This document shows positions 1-9,889 of a stretch of DNA of 64,000 nucleotides, piece after piece. The notes below the pieces were generated by a model that saw only the letters and a list, made by a program, of their open reading frames with translations, did not search any database and was not told the origin of the DNA. Numbering within the stretch: position 1 is the stretch's first letter; each line of letters starts with the position of its first letter. The translations under genes and the position numbers were made by a program. The DNA comes from HGM04593 sp964512955 (GTDB taxonomy: Bacteria > Bacteroidota > Bacteroidia > Bacteroidales > Bacteroidaceae): NCBI GenBank assembly GCA_964512955.1, contig CAZEKX010000002.1, positions 1 through 64,000 of the forward strand. Direction: 5' to 3'.

Positions 1-153
1 ATATCCCGGATATTCGCGTGTGAGAGTAACTTCGCGTACCATTGGTGTTGAAACCTCTATCGGCAGTGCTGTTTGCATACCGTTGCTTTTGTCTCTTTTT
101 TCACAGGCAATAACAGTGAATAGTATTGCCGTAAAGTATATTATCTGTTTCAT
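1..153 (-). CDS. RND efflux periplasmic adaptor (MFP) lipoprotein, N-terminal fragment
   Basis: Reading the minus strand from the ATG at 153 gives an open frame of 51 codons that runs off the left edge. It starts with a lipoprotein signal (IIYFTAILFTVIAC, Cys 17), then a short linker and the segment PIEVSTPMVREVTLTREYPG. That segment is typical of the first beta-strand region of HlyD/AcrA-type membrane fusion proteins of Bacteroidota RND pumps. Such adaptors link the inner-membrane RND transporter to the outer-membrane channel. The TolC-like gene ends 29 bases upstream on the same strand, so the two are probably co-transcribed, with the RND pump gene expected beyond the left edge. Only the N-terminus is visible, so the family call rests on a short segment plus context. 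Confidence 0.72.
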   Translation of the reverse strand, partial: MKQIIYFTAILFTVIACEKRDKSNGMQTALPIEVSTPMVREVTLTREYPGY

Positions 154-182
154 GATATATGAATTTTAGATACTATCTTTTT

Positions 183-1568
183 TTACCAACCACCGCCTAG
201 TGCTTTGTATAACTGTACCAGAGTTATGAGCGACCTGCCCTCTGCCTGAACAAGATTATCCTGATAATTGAGCAGAGTACGTTGTGCATCAAGTACATTT
301 TGGAACTGGGTCAACCCCTGCTTGTACAACTCCACCGATAGGCGTAAGGTCTCTTCGTTCTGGTTCACAGTCTCGCGTAGGGCTACTATTGTTGCTATTG
401 AACTTTTATATGCTTGCATGGCATTCTCAACCTCCTGCATAGCTGTAAGCACTGTGCTGTTGAAGCGTGCTATGCTCTGTTCCAGTTGAGCGCGTGCCTG
501 AACAGTTGTGGCGCTTGTCTTGCCTCCATCGAACAGGTTCCATGTAATTGTGGGTGATATCTCCCAGTTCATACTGCGAGAACGGGGCAGGTATTTTAAC
601 TCGGTAGAGGCATATCCTATTGAACCGTTAAGGTAGAACGACGGCAACCAATCGCGTTTCGATGCGCCTAAGAGTGATGCATATGCCTCTACCTCTCTTT
701 CGGCACTGCGAATATCGGGACGCCTACGCAATAGGTTTGCTGGTACACCTACAGCAATGGGGTCGATATATTTAGGCAGGTCGCTGCTATTCCCAAGGTA
801 ACTGTCTATTTCTCCGGGGTATATGGACAATAAAGTGGCAAGTGTATTACGGTATTGTTGTATGTTGCTCTCCATCGTTGGAATAGATGCCAATGTACTA
901 TAATAGACGGAACGTGCTTGTGCAGCATCCAGTTTCGATGCTAAACCGGTGTTAAAACGAACCTCCACAATATCCATTATCTCTTTTTGTGATGCAACAT
1001 TGCTTTTTAATACTGCAATTTCGGCAAGGCTCTGACGCAGGGAGAAATAGGCTGTGGCAACATTTGCACATAGTGAAACTAATACAGCACGATACTCCTC
1101 TTCACTTGCATGAAACAACTCCTTTTGAGCCTTAGCACGTTTGTATATGGTTCCAAAGATATCCATTTGCCAACTCATGGATATTGCGGCATCGAAGTAA
1201 CCGCCAAAGGTTTCAATATCTCCTGTCGATGATATATTTCCACTTGTCTTGCTACGTTGCCATCCTGCTCCAAAATCCAAAGAGGGGAACAAATCGGCTT
1301 TTGCAATGCGCCACGATGCTTTCGCATTACTAATGTTTGCAATGGCCTCTAAAACCGATAGGTTACGTTTACAGGCAATGGTAATAAGTGAATCGAGAAT
1401 AGGGTCGTCGAATCGTAACCACCATTTCTCTTCGGAAGGCAGTTGTTGTTCGAAGAGTTCATTGTCGCTCCATTTGAGTGGCAGTGATTCTTGCAAATAG
1501 TTCTTTTCTTGTGCTGAAATACTGAATATAACAGATATACCGGCAAATACTAGAGTTAATTTTTTCAT
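183..1568 (-). CDS. TolC-like outer-membrane efflux channel (NodT/OprM family)
   Basis: 461 residues from the ATG at 1568; the frame is open 24 bases further upstream, but MKKLTLVFAGISVIFSISAQ is a clean signal peptide, which decides the start. Two outer-membrane efflux protein (OEP) repeats follow, with family segments such as PANLLRRRPDIRSAERE and WNLFDGGKT, and a late LYKQGLTQFQNVLDAQRTL. This is the outer-membrane exit duct of a tripartite RND pump. Many relatives are lipoproteins; here no Cys follows the signal, so it is probably a plain secreted barrel. The adaptor gene follows at 153. It is divergent from the haem operon. The substrate cannot be told from sequence. Confidence 0.9.
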   Translation of the reverse strand: MKKLTLVFAGISVIFSISAQEKNYLQESLPLKWSDNELFEQQLPSEEKWWLRFDDPILDSLITIACKRNLSVLEAIANISNAKASWRIAKADLFPSLDFGAGWQRSKTSGNISSTGDIETFGGYFDAAISMSWQMDIFGTIYKRAKAQKELFHASEEEYRAVLVSLCANVATAYFSLRQSLAEIAVLKSNVASQKEIMDIVEVRFNTGLASKLDAAQARSVYYSTLASIPTMESNIQQYRNTLATLLSIYPGEIDSYLGNSSDLPKYIDPIAVGVPANLLRRRPDIRSAEREVEAYASLLGASKRDWLPSFYLNGSIGYASTELKYLPRSRSMNWEISPTITWNLFDGGKTSATTVQARAQLEQSIARFNSTVLTAMQEVENAMQAYKSSIATIVALRETVNQNEETLRLSVELYKQGLTQFQNVLDAQRTLLNYQDNLVQAEGRSLITLVQLYKALGGGW

Positions 1569-1726
1569 AAGCAGACAGTCTCTTTTTCCCACTCTTTTGG
1601 GAACAGATTATAAACATCCAAAGAGTATAATATGTTTGCGACAATCTCCAAGTATTATTGTGAATATCTGAAAACCGATTAATTATATTTGATTATGTAG
1701 TGTTAAAAAATCATTCTTTTTTGCTA

Positions 1727-1757
1727 TTGCTCTACCATTATGCATAAGATACTTTTG
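1727..1757 (+). promoter_or_regulatory. Predicted Bacteroides-type promoter of the hmu operon
   Basis: A TTG at 1727-1729, 20 bases, then TACTTTTG at 1750-1757 matches the Bacteroidota sigma pattern (TTG near -33, TAnnTTTG near -7). Transcription would start about 40 bases before the HmuY ATG. The divergent tolC-like promoter must lie in the same 235-base gap, but I see no convincing minus-strand box. No iron-regulator operator was recognisable by eye. Confidence 0.55.
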
Positions 1758-1803
1758 CATCGACAAAAATAATTTAAACAAAAAATCCAAAAAATCATTA
1801 ATT

Positions 1804-2832
1804 ATGAGAGCAACAAAATTCCTATTCTGGGCAATGGCACTGATTGCTGTAGCATGCAGTGACGATAGCAATGGAAATCAACAGACACCTGCTCAAGAGA
1901 TTGCAAACTTGTATTCAGGTTATGAAAGTGAAACGTTTTTCAATAATGTAACTATAACCGATAATAAGAATCTTACAGTAACGGCAAATGAGGATGGAAC
2001 AGTTAATGTAGATTACTCATCGAACAGTTTCGGTACTTTTTCGGTTACCGGTGCCGAGGTCGTGAAATCGGGAGATTCCTATTCGGTTAATGGAGATGGA
2101 GTTATCTCTTTGGGTATGAACGGTGCAAATGAAAATGAGTATAATTTCACTCTTAGTGCAATACTCGATGGTAATGAAAAAGCCTTTACTTTTAATCTTG
2201 GTATAATGGGTGGTGTAGAGATTGTATTTATTGTCGGTGAGTATACAGAATCGGTTGTAGAGCCGGTATCGCAGCGAATGACGGTTGACGCTTCGGACTA
2301 TAGTAAATGGGTCTATATAAATTTGGAGACAGGTGAAACCGAGTCGGTACGCGATTTTAGTGCATGGAACTATTTGAATGAGAATGACGAAGTGGTGGAA
2401 ACAACATCTGCTATGGGTGGTGAAGAGGATATAACCATAGATTGGCACATAGCAATACACCGCGAGGATATACGTACGAATGGTGCTACAGTTGTTGCTA
2501 CCGGTGTAACATCGTTCGATGCTCTTACAGAAATTCCTGCCGACGGATACATGCCCGATGAAACAGTAGAGAACAGTGTTATAACCGATATGTCGTATAT
2601 GATGAGTGGCAAGGTTGCTTATGCCGAAACATCATTGATTAATAAAACTCTTTGTGGTTGGATAGAGAAGGTTCCTACAGGTTCTATGCCTCCTTACACA
2701 TATAACTACCCCAAATTGGTGTATGTAGCCAAGTTTGCCGACGGCAGTTATGCAAAACTTCAGTTTACAGACCGTTCTAACGACATGGGCGTTTCGGGAC
2801 ACATCACATTTGCAAGTGAATATTATAAATAA
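1804..2832 (+). CDS. hmuY: HmuY-family haem-binding lipoprotein with an extra N-terminal calycin-like domain
   Basis: 342 residues. The start MRATKFLFWAMALIAVAC gives a lipoprotein with Cys 18. Residues about 30-145 are a beta-rich, calycin-like region of the kind found in Bacteroidales lipoproteins. Residues about 150-342 match the HmuY fold: SKWVYINLETGE, ITIDWHIAIHREDIRTNG and YAKLQFTD are family hallmarks. HmuY is a surface haemophore that hands haem to HmuR. Porphyromonas HmuY is about 216 residues, so this protein carries an added domain. The haem-ligand residues cannot be assigned with confidence by eye. HmuR starts 21 bases downstream. Family call is strong; the N-terminal domain is an inference from composition and position. 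Confidence 0.88.
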   Translation: MRATKFLFWAMALIAVACSDDSNGNQQTPAQEIANLYSGYESETFFNNVTITDNKNLTVTANEDGTVNVDYSSNSFGTFSVTGAEVVKSGDSYSVNGDGVISLGMNGANENEYNFTLSAILDGNEKAFTFNLGIMGGVEIVFIVGEYTESVVEPVSQRMTVDASDYSKWVYINLETGETESVRDFSAWNYLNENDEVVETTSAMGGEEDITIDWHIAIHREDIRTNGATVVATGVTSFDALTEIPADGYMPDETVENSVITDMSYMMSGKVAYAETSLINKTLCGWIEKVPTGSMPPYTYNYPKLVYVAKFADGSYAKLQFTDRSNDMGVSGHITFASEYYK

Positions 2833-2853
2833 CAATTTCTTGTAAAAAATTAA

Positions 2854-5070
2854 ATGAGACTCAAAGTATTAAATATATTGATTCTTCTCTTTGCAGTGGC
2901 AATTGCCACTGCAAATGCCGATAATACAGATGCCGAACCAAGAAAAAGCAACAGAGTGATAACTGGTGTTGTTATCGACGAAACCGGAGAACCTTTACCG
3001 GGTGTTGCAATAAGTATTGATGGTACAACTGTAGGAGCGGCTACCGATGCACATGGAGAGTTTAAGATAAAACTTTATGGGAAAAAGGGTGTTGCAAAAC
3101 TGAATGCTCGTTTTATGGGATATGAACCCTATGAGGTGGAAATAAATGACATACCGGTATTGTCGCTGAATATCACCATGTCTCCATCGCAAAATCAACT
3201 AAACGAGATAATAGTAACAGGCTCTCGCTCAGAACGCGAATTGAAAGATGCACCGGTTGTAACCCGTATAATTTCCCAGAAAGATATACAGCAAATTAAC
3301 CCTGTCGACCTCTCCACTCTGTTGCAATATAAGTTACCGGGTTTACAAATAACTTATAACAGCATGAGCCAAGAACCGCAGATAACATATCAGGGCATGG
3401 GTGGAGAATATGTCGTCTTTCTTATCGACGGGGAGCGTATGTCGGGTGAGGGAGCCGACCATAATATCGATTTCAATCGTTTGAATATATCTGATATTGA
3501 ACGTATTGAGGTTGTACGTGGGGCGGCATCTACGCTTTACGACTCTAATGCTTTGGGTGGTGTTATAAATATTATAACAAAATCGGCAAAACGTCCTTTA
3601 AGTGGGGATATAAATGTGCGATATGCCGGCTCCAACGGAGAAAATTATTCATTTTCCGTAGGTGCCAAGGTTAACCGTTTCTCTTCATACTCAACAGTCG
3701 GGTATCGACACCGTAGTACATACTCCATAAAAGATGACAATCCGCAAATAGAGACTACTGTAACTCCCGATGGTGAGGTGGTAAAAAATGAAAATATCGA
3801 TTATGGTACAACAATATACGGTTATCGTATTTGGGATGTATCTCAAAAATTCGGCTACTCTTTTACCGATAAATTGAGTGCCGATCTAAAAGGCTCATTC
3901 TATCGTAATCGTCGCGATGCAAAGGTAGGCAATAAGTATTACGATTTATATAAGGATTATACAGTGTCGGGTAAGGTGAAGTATGTCTTCAATGAGAATC
4001 ATACTCTTGATGTAACATATATTTATGACTGGTACGATAAAGATAAGGAGTTCTTTTCGTTGCCTGCGCGAAACGATTATAGAAACCGTAACCAAACGGC
4101 TCGTATAAACTATACCGGACAAATAGGTAACCACTCGCTCAGCATAGGTGCTGAATGGAAACAGGAGTATCTGAAACACTATATGCTTGCCGACAGTGGC
4201 AGTGTCAGTCGCGATAGTTATTCCTTATATTTGCAAGAGGAGTGGAATATTACTCCCTCTATAAATATAGTGGCAGGCATACGTGGCGACTATGAGCAGT
4301 TATACGATTTTAATCTGACGCCGAAGTTATCGGTTATGTATAAACCGGTTTCTCTGTTGACTATTCGTGCCGGATATTCACAAGGCTATCGTTCTCCATC
4401 GCTGAAAGAACTATATATGGAGTATGATATGGGTGGTTTGGGCTGGTTTACTATTAAAGGTAACTCTAACCTTAAACCGGAAAAAAGCCGACAATATACG
4501 TTGTCGGCAGAGACAAACTTTTCGGGGTTAAACATCTCTTTATCGGCATATCACAATCGTTTCAAGGATAAAATAGCATATAATAACGATTATATGTATA
4601 TAAATGCCGAAAATGCAAAAACAACCGGCATCGAGGCTATATTGCGATGGAATATGCCTTTCGGGCTTTCGCTATCGGGCTCGTATGCCTATGTCGACGA
4701 TTATGAAGAGGTAAACGGAAAGAATATATCCATAGTGCGTCCTCATAGTATGACATTCTCGGCAATGTATAATCGTAAAATAGGCAAAATAGAGGGCAAT
4801 CTCTCTCTAAATGGATTGTGGGCCTCCTCCATAGATACGTACACATTCGATTCCGATGGCACATTCTCGTATGTAAACTATAAGGCAAGAACTATTTGTT
4901 CACTAAATATAGGTGCAAAAATTCCGCGTGGTATACGTTTGGGGTTTATGATAGATAATATTTTCAATTTTAAAGATAAATCGTCCGATCGTTCGGCGCA
5001 ACTGCCGCAAAAGGGCATAAGTTGTGTGGGAACTCTTTCAATAGATTTGGCAGAAATGTTTAAGTTGTAA
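2854..5070 (+). CDS. hmuR: HmuR-type TonB-dependent haem receptor
   Basis: 738 residues. A signal peptide (about 1-22) is followed by a carboxypeptidase-regulatory-like domain (about 35-112), a TonB plug (about 130-245, with IERIEVVRGAASTLYDSNAL) and a 22-strand-type barrel. It carries the two haem-receptor landmarks in order: YRSPSLKELY (512-521, the YRAP/FRAP box) and GNSNLKPE (536-543, the NPNL box). HmuR imports haem supplied by HmuY. In the Porphyromonas receptor a functional His lies between the two boxes; here the interval contains no His. Second gene of the operon, 13 bases before hmuS. Confidence 0.9.
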   Translation: MRLKVLNILILLFAVAIATANADNTDAEPRKSNRVITGVVIDETGEPLPGVAISIDGTTVGAATDAHGEFKIKLYGKKGVAKLNARFMGYEPYEVEINDIPVLSLNITMSPSQNQLNEIIVTGSRSERELKDAPVVTRIISQKDIQQINPVDLSTLLQYKLPGLQITYNSMSQEPQITYQGMGGEYVVFLIDGERMSGEGADHNIDFNRLNISDIERIEVVRGAASTLYDSNALGGVINIITKSAKRPLSGDINVRYAGSNGENYSFSVGAKVNRFSSYSTVGYRHRSTYSIKDDNPQIETTVTPDGEVVKNENIDYGTTIYGYRIWDVSQKFGYSFTDKLSADLKGSFYRNRRDAKVGNKYYDLYKDYTVSGKVKYVFNENHTLDVTYIYDWYDKDKEFFSLPARNDYRNRNQTARINYTGQIGNHSLSIGAEWKQEYLKHYMLADSGSVSRDSYSLYLQEEWNITPSINIVAGIRGDYEQLYDFNLTPKLSVMYKPVSLLTIRAGYSQGYRSPSLKELYMEYDMGGLGWFTIKGNSNLKPEKSRQYTLSAETNFSGLNISLSAYHNRFKDKIAYNNDYMYINAENAKTTGIEAILRWNMPFGLSLSGSYAYVDDYEEVNGKNISIVRPHSMTFSAMYNRKIGKIEGNLSLNGLWASSIDTYTFDSDGTFSYVNYKARTICSLNIGAKIPRGIRLGFMIDNIFNFKDKSSDRSAQLPQKGISCVGTLSIDLAEMFKL

Positions 5071-5083
5071 AAACAGGAATGAT

Positions 5084-8000
5084 ATGAAAAAGAAAACAGT
5101 ATTCTACTCTATAATTATTTTGTTGCTTCTTGCAATCACCATAATGTTATGGAATGGTTTTTGTTCTGTAACCAGAATAGGTTTTATAAATTATCAGGTG
5201 GTAAGTCTGGGGCAGATAGCAAAGGCAAATGATAACTCATTTATAGATATTGAAGAGATTGCAATTGATAAAATAGATGATGTAGACAACTACGACATGG
5301 TGTTTATGAACGGTATGGGATTACGTATTACCGAGGAACAACGTAAGGTGATAGAAGATGCTGTGAATAGCGGATTGGCAATACTTACCACTTCGGCAAC
5401 CAATCCTGCAAACAATATAACATCGCTCGATTCTGTTTCATCTGATACATTAGTGAAATATTTGAATGGCGGTGGACGTCGTAATTATCGCAGTATGCTC
5501 AACTATGTTAGAAACAGCATCGATAAGAAATATTTTTTTACCAAAGAGTCATACCCGCTTATACCTCGTTCCAACGACCTGATATTTCATGCTAATATAG
5601 AAAATCCCGATGAAGAAGAGGTTGGGTTCAATTCTGTGGCAGATTATGTGAATTTCTTGCGCGAGAATGGACTTTACGATAAAAATGCACCGCAGGTTAT
5701 TGTAACAGGACAAATGGGAGAACCTGCCAACCTGGTACATGCTCTCGAAGAGAGTGGTAATGTGGTATTTCCGATAAGGAATCTCTCTTCCTTTATTAAG
5801 GATGGACATATTGACAGTATAGCACCGTCTGCTGTAATAAATATGGCTCATGGACGAATAGGAGATTATTTTGTGGATTACCTTGCTAAACAGAATATAC
5901 CCCTCTTTTCTCCACTAAACACAAATAAATTGGTGGCAGATTGGGAGAGCGATAAGATGGGTATGAGTGGAGGCTTTCTTTCGCAAAGTATAGTTACTCC
6001 TGAGATTGACGGAGCATTGCGTCCTTTTGCTCTCTTTGGACATTTCATTAACGAGGAGGGCTTGCATGAAACGTATGCCATTCCCGAAAGGTTGGAAACG
6101 TTTGTGGAAACTATAAATAACTACATATCCTTACAACGTAAAAATAATAGTGAAAAGAGAGTTGCAATATACTACTACAAAGGGCCGGGACAAAATGTGA
6201 TGACTGCAGGTGGTATGGAGGTCTCCTCATCTCTATTCAATCTGTTGAAGCGAATGAAAAAAGAGGGATACAGAGTAGATAATCTGCCGGAATCACATAG
6301 TGAACTGACAAAGATGATTCAAGAACAAGGCTCAGTTTTTGGAACTTATGCTCAGGGTGCCTATACCAATTTTATAAAAAATGGAAATCCCGAACTCATC
6401 AATAAGAAACAGTACGAAGAGTGGGTTACGAAAAGTCTCCGTCCTGAATTGTATGACGATGTGATTGCCACCAATGGTGAGTTCCCCGGCGATTTTATGA
6501 CAACAGATGATGGTCGTCTTGCTATTGCACGTGTGCAATTAGGTAATGTTGTATTGATACCTCAAGTAGCAGCAGGAAGGGGTAGTAACTCGTTCCAGGT
6601 AGTACATGGTACAGACATGGCACCTCCGCATGCTTATATTGCATCGTACCTCTGGGCCAGACACTCTTTTGGTGCCGATGCCATGATTCACTTTGGAACA
6701 CATGGCAGTCTTGAGTTTACTCCACGTAAACAAGTTGCATTATGCAGTAACGATTGGCCCGACAGGTTAGTTGGCAGTATGCCCCATTTCTATATATATT
6801 CAATAAACAATGTGGGTGAGGGGGTAATTGCCAAACGTCGTTCATATGCAGGGTTGCAGTCCTATCTTACACCTCCTTTTATGGAAAGCAATGTGCGCGG
6901 AATGTATCGTGAATTGTCCGATGCCATAAAGAAATATAATAATCTGTTGGCAGAGGGTAAAGAAAAAGAACTTGAGAAGGCATCGTTGGCTGTTAAGAAT
7001 ATGGTTCTTAAATTGGGTCTGCATCGCGACTTGGAACTCGACAGTATAGTAGAGCAACCCTACACCGAGACTGAAATTTCTAAAATAGAGAATTTTGCCG
7101 AAGAACTTGCAAGTGAAAAAATTACAGGGCAACTCTATACAATGGGTGTTCCGTATGAAGAGGCACGTATAAATAGTAGTGTATATGCTATGGCAGTTGA
7201 CCCGATAGCATATAGTTTGTTGGCAATTGACAAGCAACGTAATAAGGTTCAGGAGGGATTCGAAAAACAGCGTGTGCAATTCTCTGCCCGATATCTTGAA
7301 CCGGCACGTAATATTGTAACACGTCTTTTGTCGAACCCGGCATTGGCTACCGATGACTTTATTTGTGAGGTGTCCGGTATAACCTTAGCAGAACTGAATA
7401 GGGCACGCGAAATAGAAAAGGAACGTAATGCTCCTAAAGGTATGATGGCTATGATGAGGTCAAAAGGTGTAAAAAAGGAGTTCTCCAAAGAAGAGAAGAA
7501 TAGTGCTATGGCTATAGTGGAGGTTGAACGTTGTATAAAAAATGTGAATAACTATAGAAAGGCTCTACTCGAAAGCCCCGAGGATGAGTTGGCGTCGATG
7601 ATGAATGCACTTAACGGAGGTTATACGAAACCCTCTCCCGGCGGAGATCCTATAACCAACCCGAATACATTACCTACAGGTAGAAACCTGTATAGTATCA
7701 ATGCTGAGGCTACACCCGGTGAAGTTGCATGGGAAAAGGGTAAACGTTTGGCTGAAAACACCATAGAGATGTATCGTAAACGACATAACGATAGTTTACC
7801 ACGAAAAGTTAGTTATACATTGTGGAGCGGAGAGTTTATTGAAACAGAAGGAGCAACTATCGCACAGGTCCTTTATATGCTTGGAGTTGAACCTATAAGG
7901 GATGCATTCGGCAGAGTTACCGATTTACGACTTATACCTTCTGCCGAACTGGGACGTTCTCGAATTGATGTCGTTGTGCAGACAAGTGGTCAGTTACGCG

Positions 8001-9181
8001 ATATTGCAGCATCGCGCTTACATCTTATTAATCGTGCCGTAGAGATGGCTGCAAATGCTACAGACGACGTATATGAGAATATGGTTAATAAAGGTGTTGT
8101 TGAATCGGAACGCACCTTGGTACAGAAAGGATTATCACCCAAAGAGGCTCGTGAGATATCCACTTTCCGCGTGTTCGGTGGAGTGAACGGCGGTTATGGT
8201 ACCGGTATTCAAGGTATGGTGCAGGCAGGCGACCGTTGGGAGAATGAACAGGAGATTTCCAACGTGTATCTGAATAATATGGGGGCTTTTTATGGTGATG
8301 AAAAGAACTGGGAAAAGGTTTATCAATATGCTTTTGAGGCTGCATTAACCAGAACCGATGCTGTAATTCAACCAAGACAGAGTAATACTTGGGGAGCATT
8401 AAGTCTCGACCATGTGTATGAATTTATGGGAGGTATGAACCTTGCTGTACGAAATGTAACAGGAAAAGACCCCGATGCTTACTTCAGCGATTATCGTAAT
8501 CGTAACAATATGCGTATGCAAGAGGTAAAAGAGGCTATGGGCGTGGAGAGTCGCACAACAATATTCAATCCTTCATACATTAAAGAGAAAATGAAAGGCG
8601 ATGCTTCGTCTGCGGCATCATTTGCCGAAATAATACAGAATACCTATGGTTGGAATGTGATGAAACCAAAAGCTGTGGACGATGCAATGTGGAATGAAAT
8701 ATACAATGTGTATGTTAAAGATAAGTTCGATTTGGGTGTTCAAAACTTTTTCGAGAATAAGAATCCTGCGGCTTTGCAGGAGATAACATCGGTGATGGTT
8801 GAAACTGCACGTAAGGGTATGTGGAATGCTTCGGATGAACAATTATCTACATTGGTAAAAATGCATACCGACCTCATTAAGAAATATCGTCCCTCTTGCT
8901 CGGGCTTTGTGTGCGATAATATGAAACTGCAGCAGTTTATAGCCTCTAAAAGTGATAAGGAAACAGCAGATGTATATCGTAAAAATATAACGAGTATACG
9001 TGAGAAGGTTGTCAGTGGAGACGATACAAAGAGCATGGTTATGAAGAAAGAGGAGGTGAGTGTAGAAAACGATACTCTTACAACAGTAATCAGCAATTCT
9101 GCCGTACTGATAGTTTCGGTTGCAGTTATCATGCTCCTTATTCTTGTATTACGTCGTCGTAGAAAAAATATGCAGGAATAA
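5084..9181 (+). CDS. hmuS: HmuS, CobN/magnesium-chelatase H-like membrane protein
   Basis: 1365 residues, the usual size for the family. A membrane segment near residues 7-25 and a second near the C-terminus (AVLIVSVAVIMLLILVL followed by RRRRK) frame a very large CobN/BchH-like domain; HFGTHGSLEFTPRKQV, TGRNLYSIN and VNGGYGTGIQGM are typical. CobN/BchH proteins bind tetrapyrroles and insert metal. For HmuS the reverse reaction, iron release from haem, has been proposed and reported for Bacteroides homologues. The terminal membrane anchors suggest work at the periplasmic face of the inner membrane, next to the channel proteins encoded downstream. hmuT follows after 4 bases. Confidence 0.92.
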   Translation: MKKKTVFYSIIILLLLAITIMLWNGFCSVTRIGFINYQVVSLGQIAKANDNSFIDIEEIAIDKIDDVDNYDMVFMNGMGLRITEEQRKVIEDAVNSGLAILTTSATNPANNITSLDSVSSDTLVKYLNGGGRRNYRSMLNYVRNSIDKKYFFTKESYPLIPRSNDLIFHANIENPDEEEVGFNSVADYVNFLRENGLYDKNAPQVIVTGQMGEPANLVHALEESGNVVFPIRNLSSFIKDGHIDSIAPSAVINMAHGRIGDYFVDYLAKQNIPLFSPLNTNKLVADWESDKMGMSGGFLSQSIVTPEIDGALRPFALFGHFINEEGLHETYAIPERLETFVETINNYISLQRKNNSEKRVAIYYYKGPGQNVMTAGGMEVSSSLFNLLKRMKKEGYRVDNLPESHSELTKMIQEQGSVFGTYAQGAYTNFIKNGNPELINKKQYEEWVTKSLRPELYDDVIATNGEFPGDFMTTDDGRLAIARVQLGNVVLIPQVAAGRGSNSFQVVHGTDMAPPHAYIASYLWARHSFGADAMIHFGTHGSLEFTPRKQVALCSNDWPDRLVGSMPHFYIYSINNVGEGVIAKRRSYAGLQSYLTPPFMESNVRGMYRELSDAIKKYNNLLAEGKEKELEKASLAVKNMVLKLGLHRDLELDSIVEQPYTETEISKIENFAEELASEKITGQLYTMGVPYEEARINSSVYAMAVDPIAYSLLAIDKQRNKVQEGFEKQRVQFSARYLEPARNIVTRLLSNPALATDDFICEVSGITLAELNRAREIEKERNAPKGMMAMMRSKGVKKEFSKEEKNSAMAIVEVERCIKNVNNYRKALLESPEDELASMMNALNGGYTKPSPGGDPITNPNTLPTGRNLYSINAEATPGEVAWEKGKRLAENTIEMYRKRHNDSLPRKVSYTLWSGEFIETEGATIAQVLYMLGVEPIRDAFGRVTDLRLIPSAELGRSRIDVVVQTSGQLRDIAASRLHLINRAVEMAANATDDVYENMVNKGVVESERTLVQKGLSPKEAREISTFRVFGGVNGGYGTGIQGMVQAGDRWENEQEISNVYLNNMGAFYGDEKNWEKVYQYAFEAALTRTDAVIQPRQSNTWGALSLDHVYEFMGGMNLAVRNVTGKDPDAYFSDYRNRNNMRMQEVKEAMGVESRTTIFNPSYIKEKMKGDASSAASFAEIIQNTYGWNVMKPKAVDDAMWNEIYNVYVKDKFDLGVQNFFENKNPAALQEITSVMVETARKGMWNASDEQLSTLVKMHTDLIKKYRPSCSGFVCDNMKLQQFIASKSDKETADVYRKNITSIREKVVSGDDTKSMVMKKEEVSVENDTLTTVISNSAVLIVSVAVIMLLILVLRRRRKNMQE

Positions 9182-9185
9182 TTAT

Positions 9186-9881
9186 ATGGAGACACTTGTT
9201 TTTGTTTTAATGATATTGGTGTGCTTCAATTTTATATTGAAACAGACTTTCAGTAAAAAATGGGTTTTGGTGTTGCAGGCTCTTGTATGTGCTTTATTCG
9301 TCGGTTTTATGTATCCGTATGCAATAGGGCAATCTAAAGCGCAAATAACTCTTTGGCTCGAAAATATATCTTTGATGCAGGATACCGCAGTTGTGTTGTG
9401 TGTCGAGGTTGTGTTGCAACTGTCCTATTGTATGTTGGCTGCACATTTGCAGACAACCGATAAGGTTAAACCAAGAATAATTTTGGGGTATAAAATTTTG
9501 CGATGGTTTCCCGGATTACTCATTTTCCCCGTTTTGTTCAGTCTTTTGGTAACGGTAATATTTGCTTTTCCCGGTGTCTCGTTTGCTGCAATATCGTGGA
9601 GTTTGGCATTTTTGGTGTTTGTCGCAATAATTATGATATCTATATTATTGCGTCTGCTGTTACCCGAAAAGGAACTACGTTTGGAGTTACTGTTTTTGTC
9701 AAACTCATTAATTGCAATATTGGGTATTGTTGCTACGGTGAATGGCAGAACTGCAACCTCGGGGGTCGATGAAGTCGATTGGGCTTCGTGTATAGGAGTG
9801 TTACTGATTACTCTGTTAGGAACATTATCGGGGATGGTTGTGAGAACTATCGTGTTAAAAAGAAAATCATTAAAAAAATAG
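9186..9881 (+). CDS. hmuT: HmuT, polytopic inner-membrane protein of the haem operon
   Basis: 231 residues from the ATG at 9186, just after the hmuS stop; a longer open frame reaches back into hmuS but its added residues make no sense as a start. The protein is almost entirely hydrophobic, with about six membrane segments, and has no enzyme motif. Its place between the chelatase-like gene and the ExbB-like gene is the standard hmuT position in Bacteroidales. Its molecular role is unknown; a structural partner of the HmuU/HmuV channel is the simplest guess. Confidence 0.78.
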   Translation: METLVFVLMILVCFNFILKQTFSKKWVLVLQALVCALFVGFMYPYAIGQSKAQITLWLENISLMQDTAVVLCVEVVLQLSYCMLAAHLQTTDKVKPRIILGYKILRWFPGLLIFPVLFSLLVTVIFAFPGVSFAAISWSLAFLVFVAIIMISILLRLLLPEKELRLELLFLSNSLIAILGIVATVNGRTATSGVDEVDWASCIGVLLITLLGTLSGMVVRTIVLKRKSLKK

Positions 9882-9889
9882 TTATAGAT

